Below, in pieces: positions 1-6,228 of a stretch of DNA of 20,345 bases. The stretch lies in contig JAGWNV010000009.1 of the NCBI GenBank assembly GCA_028872975.1, positions 1 to 20,345 of the forward strand, written 5' to 3'. The notes under the pieces were generated by a model. That model saw nothing but the letters and a program-made list of their open reading frames with translations, did no database searches and was not told the DNA's origin. Positions within the stretch are counted from its first letter, which is position 1. Each line of letters begins with the position of its first letter. The translations under genes and the position numbers were made by a program. Source of the DNA: Acidobacteriota bacterium (GTDB taxonomy: Bacteria; Actinomycetota; Acidimicrobiia; Acidimicrobiales; UBA8190).

Positions 1-357
1 AGTCCCCACCTTGGGGCCGGGCCGGGCCAGGGCCGCCCAGGTGACCCCGGGGGCGAGTGGCTCGTGGAGGTGGACCACGTCGGGGGCCAGGCGTCCGAGG
101 GCCCGCAGCGTGCGGGCGGCGCTGGCCGGGCCGACGGCCAGGCGGGCCACCGAGCCGTTGGCGGGGAAGGGCAGCGACCGGCCCACCACCACGAGGGCCT
201 CCGCCGGGAGCCCCCCGACGTCGGGGGGCGCCTCGGCCGGGGCCACGACGACCGCCTCGTGCCCGGCGCGCCGCAGCGCCCGGGCCAGACCGAGGACCTG
301 GCCCTGGACGCCACCGGGGACCGAGAGGCTGTAGGGGGACACCAGGGCCACCCGCAT
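1..357 (-). CDS. pimA: Phosphatidylinositol alpha-mannosyltransferase PimA, N-terminal part (runs off window)
   Basis: This GT4-family enzyme transfers mannose from GDP-mannose to phosphatidylinositol at the inner membrane face, the first step of PIM synthesis. Only the first 119 residues are present and there is no stop before the window edge. The start reads MRVALVSPYSLSVPGGVQGQ, which matches the PimA signature of a first beta strand followed by the PGGVQ loop. Further on come RALRRAGHEAVVVAP, a PFPANGSVARLAVGPAS segment and PDVVHLHEPLAPGV, all in PimA order. The ATG at 357 is chosen because it begins directly on the conserved first strand. A TACCCT hexamer lies at 370-365, seven bases upstream, which suggests a leaderless transcript. 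The nearby pgsA and patA genes on the same strand support the assignment. Another GT4 glycosyltransferase is possible but less likely. Confidence 0.85.
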   Translation of the reverse strand, partial: MRVALVSPYSLSVPGGVQGQVLGLARALRRAGHEAVVVAPAEAPPDVGGLPAEALVVVGRSLPFPANGSVARLAVGPASAARTLRALGRLAPDVVHLHEPLAPGVTWAALARPGPKVGT

Positions 358-364
358 CGGCGCC

Positions 365-370
365 AGGGTA
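365..370 (-). promoter_or_regulatory. Candidate -10 element for pimA (leaderless)
   Basis: On the minus strand the hexamer TACCCT fits the actinobacterial TANNNT pattern. It ends seven bases before the pimA ATG, so transcription would start at or next to the start codon. No clear -35 or Shine-Dalgarno site is visible. Such hexamers are common by chance, so this is an inference. Confidence 0.35.
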
Positions 371-413
371 CGCACCGGCGCCGGGGCCGCTTCGTCGGGG
401 GCCGGCCGCGGGT

Positions 414-419
414 TAGAAA
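414..419 (+). promoter_or_regulatory. Candidate -10 element for the small basic protein gene
   Basis: TAGAAA lies in a short AT-richer patch of an otherwise very GC-rich divergent intergenic region, six bases before the ATG at 426. The position would give a leaderless mRNA. The last base departs from TANNNT, so the call is weak. Confidence 0.25.
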
Positions 420-425
420 TGGACC

Positions 426-866
426 ATGCCCCGCCAGCGTCCGGTCCGGTCCTCGACCGCTGCCGCTCCCGCCCGGCCCGCCAAGAAGCCGAAGGCGGCC
501 CCGAAGGCCGCCGACCCGTCGGGCCAGCCCACCACCCGCCGCGGCCGGTTCTTCCGCCGTGTCATGCAGATCGGCCCGGTGCGCGGCTTCTACGCCCGCC
601 GCCTCCTGCGCTTCCTCGAGAAGAGCAAGAAGAAGGGCCGGGACCTCCCCGACCAGCTCGCCGACCTCGACGAGTACCTCGCCAAGGTGCCGGCCAAGCA
701 GCGCCGGGAGTTGCTCGAGGCCAGCCTCTCGGGCGAGCTCGACGCCCGGGCGGGCCGGGCCGTCCGCCGTGCCGCCGGCCGACAGGGCCGCCAGAAGGGC
801 CGCGCCGCCGGTGGCCAGCGCCCGGGCATGCCCCCGGCCCCCGGCCCCCGGCCCCGGCCGCAGTAG
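426..866 (+). CDS. Small basic protein of unknown function, between pimA and the sulfotransferase
   Basis: I do not recognise this 146-residue protein. Codon third positions are almost all G or C throughout, which supports a real gene. Residues 1-35 are rich in Ala, Pro and Lys and look disordered. Residues 38-100 form a likely helical core with clustered Arg and Lys (RRGRFFRRVMQIGPVRGFYARR, then FLEKSKKKGRDLPDQL, then AKVPAKQRRELLEASL). The last 40 residues are again low-complexity Arg/Gly/Pro. There is no signal peptide or membrane span. It diverges from pimA and converges on the sulfotransferase remnant, so it breaks the minus-strand lipid cluster. A nucleic-acid-binding or membrane-surface role would fit the charge, but that is a guess. 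Confidence 0.6.
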   Translation: MPRQRPVRSSTAAAPARPAKKPKAAPKAADPSGQPTTRRGRFFRRVMQIGPVRGFYARRLLRFLEKSKKKGRDLPDQLADLDEYLAKVPAKQRRELLEASLSGELDARAGRAVRRAAGRQGRQKGRAAGGQRPGMPPAPGPRPRPQ

Positions 867-880
867 CCGGCGCCGGTCCG

Positions 881-895
881 GGCGGCACTCCCGCC
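881..895. terminator. Weak hairpin between convergent genes
   Basis: GGCGG and CCGCC flank a five-base loop (CACTC) in the 35-base gap between the small protein and the sulfotransferase remnant. The stem is short and there is no T-run, so it is at best a weak terminator. Confidence 0.2.
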
Positions 896-901
896 TTCAG
901 C

Positions 902-1762
902 TCAGGAGCGCTCGAGCAGGCCCCAGCAGTCGAAGGCGCCGCCGAGGTGCCCGGGGAGCCGTTCGAGATCGGGGCGCAGGTAGCCGGCGAGGCGCGCCCG
1001 GAGCTCGTCGTCGACGACGAGCTCGTCGGGGTCGAGCTCCCGGGCGAAGAGGGGACCGCGGTTCACCCGTTCGAGGCGCGCCGCCACCGACGAGGGGATG
1101 CGCTCGGCGAGCCCGGTGCGCAACAGGATGTCCCCGGTCCGCCGGGCCCACGGGCGCGGGACCCGGCGGCCTTCGGCGCGGTTGAACTCCTGGCCGACGT
1201 TCTCCGGGACGTGGCCCGGGTCGGCGCCGATGAACTCGAAGAGGCGCCCGAGCGTCCGCGCCCGGTCGTGGCGGAGGGCTTCGGCGGTGAAGAGGAGCAT
1301 CTGGGACCGGGGGAAGTGCTCGAGGTACTGCTCGATCTGGAGCGAGTACTGGCACTCGTAGAGGTAGCGGGCGTCGAGGACGAGCGCCTCGCGCAGTGGG
1401 CGCGACTCGGTGCCCAGCCACAGCGATTAGGCGTACGCCGAGCGGAGGTGCTCGATCGGGTCCCGCATCACGTAGACGAGCCGCACGTCGGGGAGCAGCG
1501 CCTTCATGCGCGCCGGCACCCCGGTGTAGAGGGGGAAGGCCGTGTAGTCGGTGGAGAGCTCGCCTCGGGCCTGGTCCTCCCGGGCCCCAGCGAAGAGGCC
1601 CTCGTACCACTCGAGGCCCGCACCCCAGCCGCGTTCCTCCACGAAGAACTTCGGCTCCTTCTCCTCCTCGGGGACGAAGATGCCGGGATGCCCCTTCAGG
1701 TACTCCCAGAGGCTCGAGGTGCCGGACTTGCGGGCCCCGATGACGATGAAGGTGGGCAGCAC
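902..1762 (-). pseudogene. Sulfotransferase interrupted by an in-frame TAA (codon 112)
   Basis: The frame encodes a typical PAPS-dependent sulfotransferase of about 286 residues. Near the N-terminus is the 5'-phosphosulfate loop (TFIVIGARKSGTSSLWEYL). The 3'-phosphate motif VRLVYVMRDPIEHLRSAYA follows near residue 100. Directly after it a TAA (plus-strand tta at 1427-1429) stops the frame, yet the same frame continues with family-like sequence: SLWLGTESRPLREAL, YSLQIEQYLEHFPRSQMLLF and RARTLGRLFEFIGADP. There is no frameshift, only the one stop. The GTG at 1762 is chosen because the family usually begins a few residues before this loop, and it lies 11 bases after the patA stop. The gene is either a young pseudogene, a sequencing error, or makes only a non-functional 111-residue fragment. 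Its substrate is unknown. Confidence 0.8.
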
Positions 1763-1773
1763 CTCGGGTGATG

Positions 1774-2634
1774 TTAGGGAAGGCCCGGCGCGCCGCCGAA
1801 TCCGGGGTCGCCGGGCCAGTTGGGCTGGAAGAGGTGCCACTGGTCGGGGGCGCGGCGGATCAGCGCCTCGAGCTCGGCGGCGACCTCCTGGGTGACCCGG
1901 GCGACGTCGGCGCGCAGCGACCCCCGTCGCTCGGTGTCGATGGGGGGGCGGATCACGGCGGAGTGGCTCCGGCCCGGCCCGCTGTAGACGGCGGCCGCCA
2001 TGAGCACCGCCCCGGTCCGCAGGGCCAAGGTGGCCGGGCCCGCCGGCAGGGTGGTCCGCTCGCCGAAGAACTCGACCTCCACCCCTCCACTGCCCACGTC
2101 CCGGTCACAGAGCAGGCCCACGAGGCCTCCGTCGCGCAGGGTGCGCAGCAGCACGGAGCCGGCCCCGGGGCCGAGGGCGACGATGGTGAGGCCCATGGCC
2201 TGGCGCTGGGCCACGAACCACTCGTAGAGCTCGAGAGGCTCGAGGGGCTCGGCCACAGAGGTCATGGGGTAGCCCCGCTGCGCCAGCCAGGCCCCGCCCC
2301 ACTCCCAGCTGCCCACGTGCGGCAGGGCCAGGATCACGCCCCGCCCCGACCCCATCGCCGACTCGAAGCACTCCCAGCCGAGCGGCGGCGCCATGCGGGC
2401 CTCGATCACGGCCGGGTCGGTGCCGGCCAGCCGGGCGCCCTCCAGCCAGTACCGGGCGTACATGGCGAAGGCCCGGCGCACCCAGGCCCGCTCCTCGTGG
2501 GGCGAGAGGGACCGGCCGAGCACCCGAGACAGCGCCCGGCCGTAGTGGGCCGCCGCCGCCGAGGGGCGCCGTCCCAGGGCGGCGGCGACGACGGCGGCAC
2601 CGGCGTCGGCGGCGGGCTCCGGCAGCCGGGCCAA
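1774..2634 (-). CDS. patA: PIM acyltransferase (PatA-like, LPLAT/HtrB superfamily)
   Basis: PatA puts a fatty acyl chain on the mannose of PIM1/PIM2 on the cytoplasmic membrane face. The product shows the lysophospholipid acyltransferase H-x4-D/E catalytic motif as HVGSWE (H106, E111 counted from the TTG at 2634). It also has the later block GLVGLLCDRDVGSGGVEVEF with FFGERTTLPAGPATLALRTG, typical of lauroyl/PIM acyltransferases. It follows pgsA directly, as in mycobacteria. The start is uncertain: family-like sequence (RLAYLTYRAAGALLARLPEP) continues upstream of the TTG to about 2679, but I see no ATG, GTG or TTG there. The real start may be ATC at 2679 or CTG at 2661, or a base may be wrong. 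The coordinates given use the first usual start codon. Confidence 0.85.
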   Translation of the reverse strand: MARLPEPAADAGAAVVAAALGRRPSAAAAHYGRALSRVLGRSLSPHEERAWVRRAFAMYARYWLEGARLAGTDPAVIEARMAPPLGWECFESAMGSGRGVILALPHVGSWEWGGAWLAQRGYPMTSVAEPLEPLELYEWFVAQRQAMGLTIVALGPGAGSVLLRTLRDGGLVGLLCDRDVGSGGVEVEFFGERTTLPAGPATLALRTGAVLMAAAVYSGPGRSHSAVIRPPIDTERRGSLRADVARVTQEVAAELEALIRRAPDQWHLFQPNWPGDPGFGGAPGLP

Positions 2635-2680
2635 CAGAGCCCCGGCGGCGCGGTAGGTCAGATAGGCGAGCCGGGGGATC

Positions 2681-3505
2681 TCAGTGCCCGCCGGAGCCGG
2701 CGTGGCGGCCCGACCGCAGCCCGCTGCGGCTGGTGGCCCGCCGCCGCTGGCGGGCGGCCCGGTTGGCCGGTGCCGCCTCGCGCCAGGCCCGGAACCGGGC
2801 CATGGCCTCGGTCTCCCGCAGCGGACGGAATCCCCCGGCCTCGCGCCAGGCGGTGATGGGCCGGCGCGTGGGCCGCCCGTGGGCCCGCCGGGGCCGGGCC
2901 GGGCGCACCGGACCCTCGGCGACCTGCCACACCCGGACGAAGCGCCCGGCGGCGGTGGCGGCCACGAGGCCGAGGTAGACCCACAGGGCCGGCACGAAGG
3001 CCGACGCCGTGACCGAGCCGGCCACGAAGCAGACGCCGAGCAGGATGAACCGCTCGGCGCGCTCCATGAGCCCGCCCTTGGCGGCGGCGATGCCGAGCAG
3101 CTCGGCCTTGGCCCGCTGGTAGGAGATGAGCTGCGTCACCCCGAGCACGGCGAAGGGGAGGAGGGCGACCGTGCCGTGGTGGCGGGAGACCAGGTACCAG
3201 GAGATCCCGCCCAGGATGAGGGCGTCCGAGAGCCGGTCGGCGACCGAGTCGAAGTAGGCGCCGCGCACCGAGGCCGTCCCCGACGCCTTGGCCACCGCCC
3301 CGTCGAAGAGGTCGGGGAGCCCTGTCGGGAAGAGCATGACGACGGCCCACACGAGGTGCCCGGACGCCACCACGAGGGCGGTGACACCCGACATGACCAG
3401 CCCGACAGCGGTGAGGACGTCGGCGGTGACCCGGGCGCGCACGAGCGCGGTCCCGACGGGCTTGGTTGTGCGGTCCACGGCGCTACGCCAGCGGCCATCG
3501 AGCAT
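2681..3505 (-). CDS. pgsA: CDP-alcohol phosphatidyltransferase, probably phosphatidylinositol(-phosphate) synthase
   Basis: This membrane enzyme makes phosphatidylinositol(-phosphate) from CDP-diacylglycerol and an inositol donor, the lipid anchor for PimA. The family signature D-x2-DG-x2-A-R-x8-G-x3-D-x3-D is present at residues 65-90 (DLFDGAVAK ... RGAYFDSVAD), with Lys73 where Arg is usual. Several hydrophobic spans follow, and the ISYQRAKAE and GLMERAERF blocks match mycobacterial PgsA1. The ATG at 3505 is preferred because GGAGGG lies about 10 bases upstream and the family domain starts there; the frame stays open to 3613. The last 70 residues or so form a basic Arg/Ala-rich tail that is longer than in mycobacterial PgsA1. 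Another CDP-alcohol transferase is possible, but the neighbouring patA and pimA favour PI synthesis. Confidence 0.85.
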   Translation of the reverse strand: MLDGRWRSAVDRTTKPVGTALVRARVTADVLTAVGLVMSGVTALVVASGHLVWAVVMLFPTGLPDLFDGAVAKASGTASVRGAYFDSVADRLSDALILGGISWYLVSRHHGTVALLPFAVLGVTQLISYQRAKAELLGIAAAKGGLMERAERFILLGVCFVAGSVTASAFVPALWVYLGLVAATAAGRFVRVWQVAEGPVRPARPRRAHGRPTRRPITAWREAGGFRPLRETEAMARFRAWREAAPANRAARQRRRATSRSGLRSGRHAGSGGH

Positions 3506-3620
3506 GAAGCCGGTCCCTCCGTAGCTCTCGCCCCAGTCTACCAGCGGCCCCCCGGCGACCCCCGGAAGGCGCCGGTAGGCTGCGATCGACAGGCGCCGGC
3601 CAGCGGGCGCCACGCCAATG

Positions 3621-3626
3621 GGAGGT
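3621..3626 (+). promoter_or_regulatory. Shine-Dalgarno site deciding the EF-G2 start
   Basis: GGAGGT is followed nine bases later by the in-frame GTG at 3636. The upstream in-frame ATG at 3618 sits immediately before this site and lacks a site of its own, so the GTG is the better start. Confidence 0.6.
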
Positions 3627-3635
3627 GCGCTCCAG

Positions 3636-5696
3636 GTGCCGAGCTACCCGCCGTCTCGCATCCGCAACGTCGCCCTGGTCGGGCACAACGGGGCGGGGAA
3701 GACGACGCTGGCCGAGGCCCTCCTCTTCGCCACCGGCACCACCACCCGCCAGGGGAAGGTCGACGACGGCAGCACCGTCACCGACTTCGAGCCCGAGGAG
3801 ACCAAGCGCAAGCTGTCGCTGTCGCTGGCCATGGCGCCCTGCGCCGTGGGCGACGTGAAGCTCAACGTCGTCGACACCCCCGGCTATGCCGACTTCTTCG
3901 GTGAGGTGCGCGCCGCCTGCGCCGTGGCCGACCTCGTGGTGGTCGTGGTGAGCGCCGTGGAAGGCGTCGAGGCGCAGACCGAGGCGGCCTGGTCGCACGC
4001 CGCCGCCCTGGGGCTCCCCCGGCTGCTCTTCGTGAACAAGCTCGACCGCGAGCGGGCCAGCTTCGACCGCACCCTGGCCGACCTGCGCGAGCGCTTCGGC
4101 TCCGGGGTGGCGCCGCTCGAGCTGCCCGTCGGCGAGGAGACCGCCTTCCGGGGCATCGCCGACCTCCTCACCGACACCGCCATCGTCTACGAGGGGGGCA
4201 AGGCGACGACCGGCCCCATCCCCGAGGAGCTCGCCGACCTCGAGCACCAGGTGCGCGAGCAGCTCGTCGAGGGCATCGTCGTCGGCGACGACGCCCTCAT
4301 GGAGCGCTACCTCGAGGGCGACGTGCCGGGCACAGAGGAGCTCGAGGCCACCCTGGCGGGCGGCGTGTCCCAGGGGCTCGTCTTCCCGGTGGTCTGCGGC
4401 TCGGCGGCCACCGGCGTCGGCATCGACCGCCTGGCCAGCCTCCTGGCCGAGATCGCCCCCGCCCCAGACGTCCGGCCGCCCCTCGAGGTGCGGGCCGGGG
4501 ACACCACGACCGAGGTCCGCTGCGACCCGGCCGGCCAGCCCCTGGCGCGGGTGTTCAAGACCGTCTCGGACCCCTACGTGGGCAAGATCTCGCTGCTCAA
4601 GGTCCTCTCGGGCACGATCCGCCCCGACACGGTCCTCACCAACCCCCGCACCCACACCGACGAGCGGCTGCACGTGCTCCAGCTGCTGCGCGGCAAGGAG
4701 ACCGAGCCCGTCTCCGAGGCCCAGTGCGGCGACATCGTGGCGGTGCCCAAGCTCTCCGACACCGCCACCGGCGACACCCTGGCCCCGAAGGGCACCCCCG
4801 TCACCGTGGCCGCCCTCGACCCCGAGCCGCCGGCGCTCTCCATCGCCATCCGGCCCAAGTCCAAGGGCGACGAGGACAAGCTCATGACCGGCCTCCACCG
4901 CCTCCAGGAGGAGGACCCCTCCCTCGTCGTGGAGCGCAACGACGAGACCCACCAGACCCTCCTGCGGGGGACGGGCGAGACGCACCTGGCCGTCTGCTGC
5001 GAGCGCCTGGCCCGCAAGTTCGGGGTGGAGGTCGCCACCGAGGACGTCCTCGTCCCCTACCGGGAGACCATCACCAAGCCCGCCGACGCCGAGGGGAAGT
5101 ACAAGAAGCAGACAGGCGGCCACGGGCAATTCGGCGTGGCCAACGTCCGCGTCGCCCCCCTCGAGCGCGGCGAGGGCTTCCACTTCGTCGACGCCGTCGT
5201 GGGCGGAGCCATCCCCAAGCAGTACATCCCGGCCGTGGAGAAGGGCGTCATCGAGGCCATGGGCATGGGCGGCGTCTACGGCTACCCGGTGGTGGACGTC
5301 CAGGTGACGTTGCACGACGGCAAGTACCACCCCGTCGACTCCTCCGAGATGAGCTTCAAGATGGCGGGGTCGCTCGCCTTCAGAGAGGCGTCGGCCAAGG
5401 CCGGCCCCGTGCTCCTCGAGCCCCACAGCCGGCTCGAGGTCACCGTGCCGGCGTCCATGCAGGGCGACATCCTCGGCGACCTCAACTCCCGCCGGGGCCG
5501 GGTCCAGGGGACCGACACCCTCCAGGGCGGCTACCAGGTGATCACCGCCCTCGTGCCGACGGCCGAGATCCAGCGCTACGCCGTCGACCTCCGCTCGCTC
5601 ACCGGCGGCCGGGGGCACTTCCGGGCCGAGCACGACCACTACGACGTGGTGCCCGCCAACCTGGTGGACAAGCTGGCCAAGGCCAAGGGCGACTGA
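3636..5696 (+). CDS. fusA2: Elongation factor G-like protein EF-G2
   Basis: The 686-residue product has the full EF-G domain order. G1 is GHNGAGKTT (16-24), G3 is DTPGYADF (80-87) and G4 is NKLD (134-137). Domains II-V follow, with TSDPYVGKISLLKVLSGTIRPDT, the conserved TGGHGQFGV block and a C-terminal LNSRRGRVQGTD segment. The canonical EF-G switch I sequence ending RGITI is missing; TKRKLSLSLA stands there. This, with GxNGAGKTT in place of AHVDHGKTT, places it in the EF-G2 group (M. tuberculosis Rv0120c type) rather than the housekeeping factor. From the literature as I recall it, M. smegmatis EF-G2 binds guanine nucleotides but lacks ribosome-dependent GTPase activity, so its role is open. 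It lies opposite to and between the HIT gene and pgsA. Confidence 0.9.
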   Translation: MPSYPPSRIRNVALVGHNGAGKTTLAEALLFATGTTTRQGKVDDGSTVTDFEPEETKRKLSLSLAMAPCAVGDVKLNVVDTPGYADFFGEVRAACAVADLVVVVVSAVEGVEAQTEAAWSHAAALGLPRLLFVNKLDRERASFDRTLADLRERFGSGVAPLELPVGEETAFRGIADLLTDTAIVYEGGKATTGPIPEELADLEHQVREQLVEGIVVGDDALMERYLEGDVPGTEELEATLAGGVSQGLVFPVVCGSAATGVGIDRLASLLAEIAPAPDVRPPLEVRAGDTTTEVRCDPAGQPLARVFKTVSDPYVGKISLLKVLSGTIRPDTVLTNPRTHTDERLHVLQLLRGKETEPVSEAQCGDIVAVPKLSDTATGDTLAPKGTPVTVAALDPEPPALSIAIRPKSKGDEDKLMTGLHRLQEEDPSLVVERNDETHQTLLRGTGETHLAVCCERLARKFGVEVATEDVLVPYRETITKPADAEGKYKKQTGGHGQFGVANVRVAPLERGEGFHFVDAVVGGAIPKQYIPAVEKGVIEAMGMGGVYGYPVVDVQVTLHDGKYHPVDSSEMSFKMAGSLAFREASAKAGPVLLEPHSRLEVTVPASMQGDILGDLNSRRGRVQGTDTLQGGYQVITALVPTAEIQRYAVDLRSLTGGRGHFRAEHDHYDVVPANLVDKLAKAKGD

Positions 5697-5729
5697 CCGG
5701 GGCCCCGGGGCCGGCTCAGCGGGCCGGCC
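5697..5729. terminator. Two adjacent palindromes between convergent EF-G2 and HIT genes
   Basis: Just after the EF-G2 stop is a 12-base perfect palindrome (CCGGGGCCCCGG, 5697-5708). Next to it is an inverted repeat GGCCGGC / GCCGGCC (5709-5715 and 5723-5729) around a 7-base loop that holds the HIT stop codon. A bidirectional terminator is plausible, though neither strand has a T-run. Confidence 0.4.
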
Positions 5730-6228
5730 ACGCCCCCTCGAGCTTCTCCCAGCTCTGTGCCAGCGCCTCGGGCAGGACCCGCACCCCGCCCACCGTGGTC
5801 ATGAAGTTCGTGTCCCCGCTCCAGCGCGGCACCACGTGCAGGTGCACGTGCCTGGGGATGCCCGCCCCAGCCGCCCGTCCCAGGTTCGCCCCCATGTTCA
5901 TCCCGTCGGGGTCGTAGGCCGCCCCGAGCGCCGCCATGGCGTCGAGGGTGGCCCCCCACATGGCGGCCGACTCGGCGGGGTCGAGCTCGTGGAGGTCCCC
6001 GACGTGGCGCACCGGGAGCACGAGCAGGTGCCCGCTGGCGTAGGGGTAGGCGTTCAGCACCACGAAGACCCGCTCGTCGCGCCACACCACCCCGTTGTCG
6101 GCCGAGGGCGGTCCGCTGGCGGCGATCCGGCAGAAGACGCACTCGCCGGGGGCACCGGCGCGCTCCTCGGCGCCGGCGCGTTGGACGTAGTCGAGCCGCC
6201 ACCCCGCCCAGAGATGCTCGAGGCTCAT
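5716..6228 (-). CDS. HIT-family nucleotide hydrolase/phosphorylase (Rv2613c Ap4A phosphorylase type)
   Basis: The 170-residue product carries the histidine triad H-x-H-x-H at residues 127-131 in RHVHLHVVPRW; His129 would be the nucleophile in this family. Other matches to the actinobacterial diadenosine-polyphosphate phosphorylase group are LWAGWRLDYV near the N-terminus, VLNAYPYASGHLLVLP, and the tail SGDTNFMTTVGGVRVLPEAL. A CVFC pair (30-33) is present, as in many HIT proteins that bind zinc. The ATG overlaps the thrS stop as ATGA, so translation is coupled to thrS. In mycobacteria the orthologue also sits between thrS and pgsA. A link to threonyl-tRNA synthetase is suggestive, since aminoacyl-tRNA synthetases can make Ap4A as a side product. 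Confidence 0.88.
   Translation of the reverse strand: MSLEHLWAGWRLDYVQRAGAEERAGAPGECVFCRIAASGPPSADNGVVWRDERVFVVLNAYPYASGHLLVLPVRHVGDLHELDPAESAAMWGATLDAMAALGAAYDPDGMNMGANLGRAAGAGIPRHVHLHVVPRWSGDTNFMTTVGGVRVLPEALAQSWEKLEGAWPAR

Noticed and set aside
897..1610. A 237-codon minus-strand frame over the sulfotransferase
   Set aside because: It is the neighbouring frame with an Arg/Pro/Ala-rich product; sulfotransferase motifs lie in the other frame on both sides of the TAA.
419..1771. A 450-codon plus-strand frame over the small protein and sulfotransferase
   Set aside because: It overlaps the small protein gene out of frame and the clear sulfotransferase frame on the other strand; the composition is biased.
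3483..5639. A 718-codon open frame on the minus strand opposite EF-G2
   Set aside because: It mirrors the EF-G2 codons and has a low-complexity Gly/Val/His/Glu-rich product typical of antisense frames in GC-rich DNA; EF-G2 motifs are unambiguous on the other strand.
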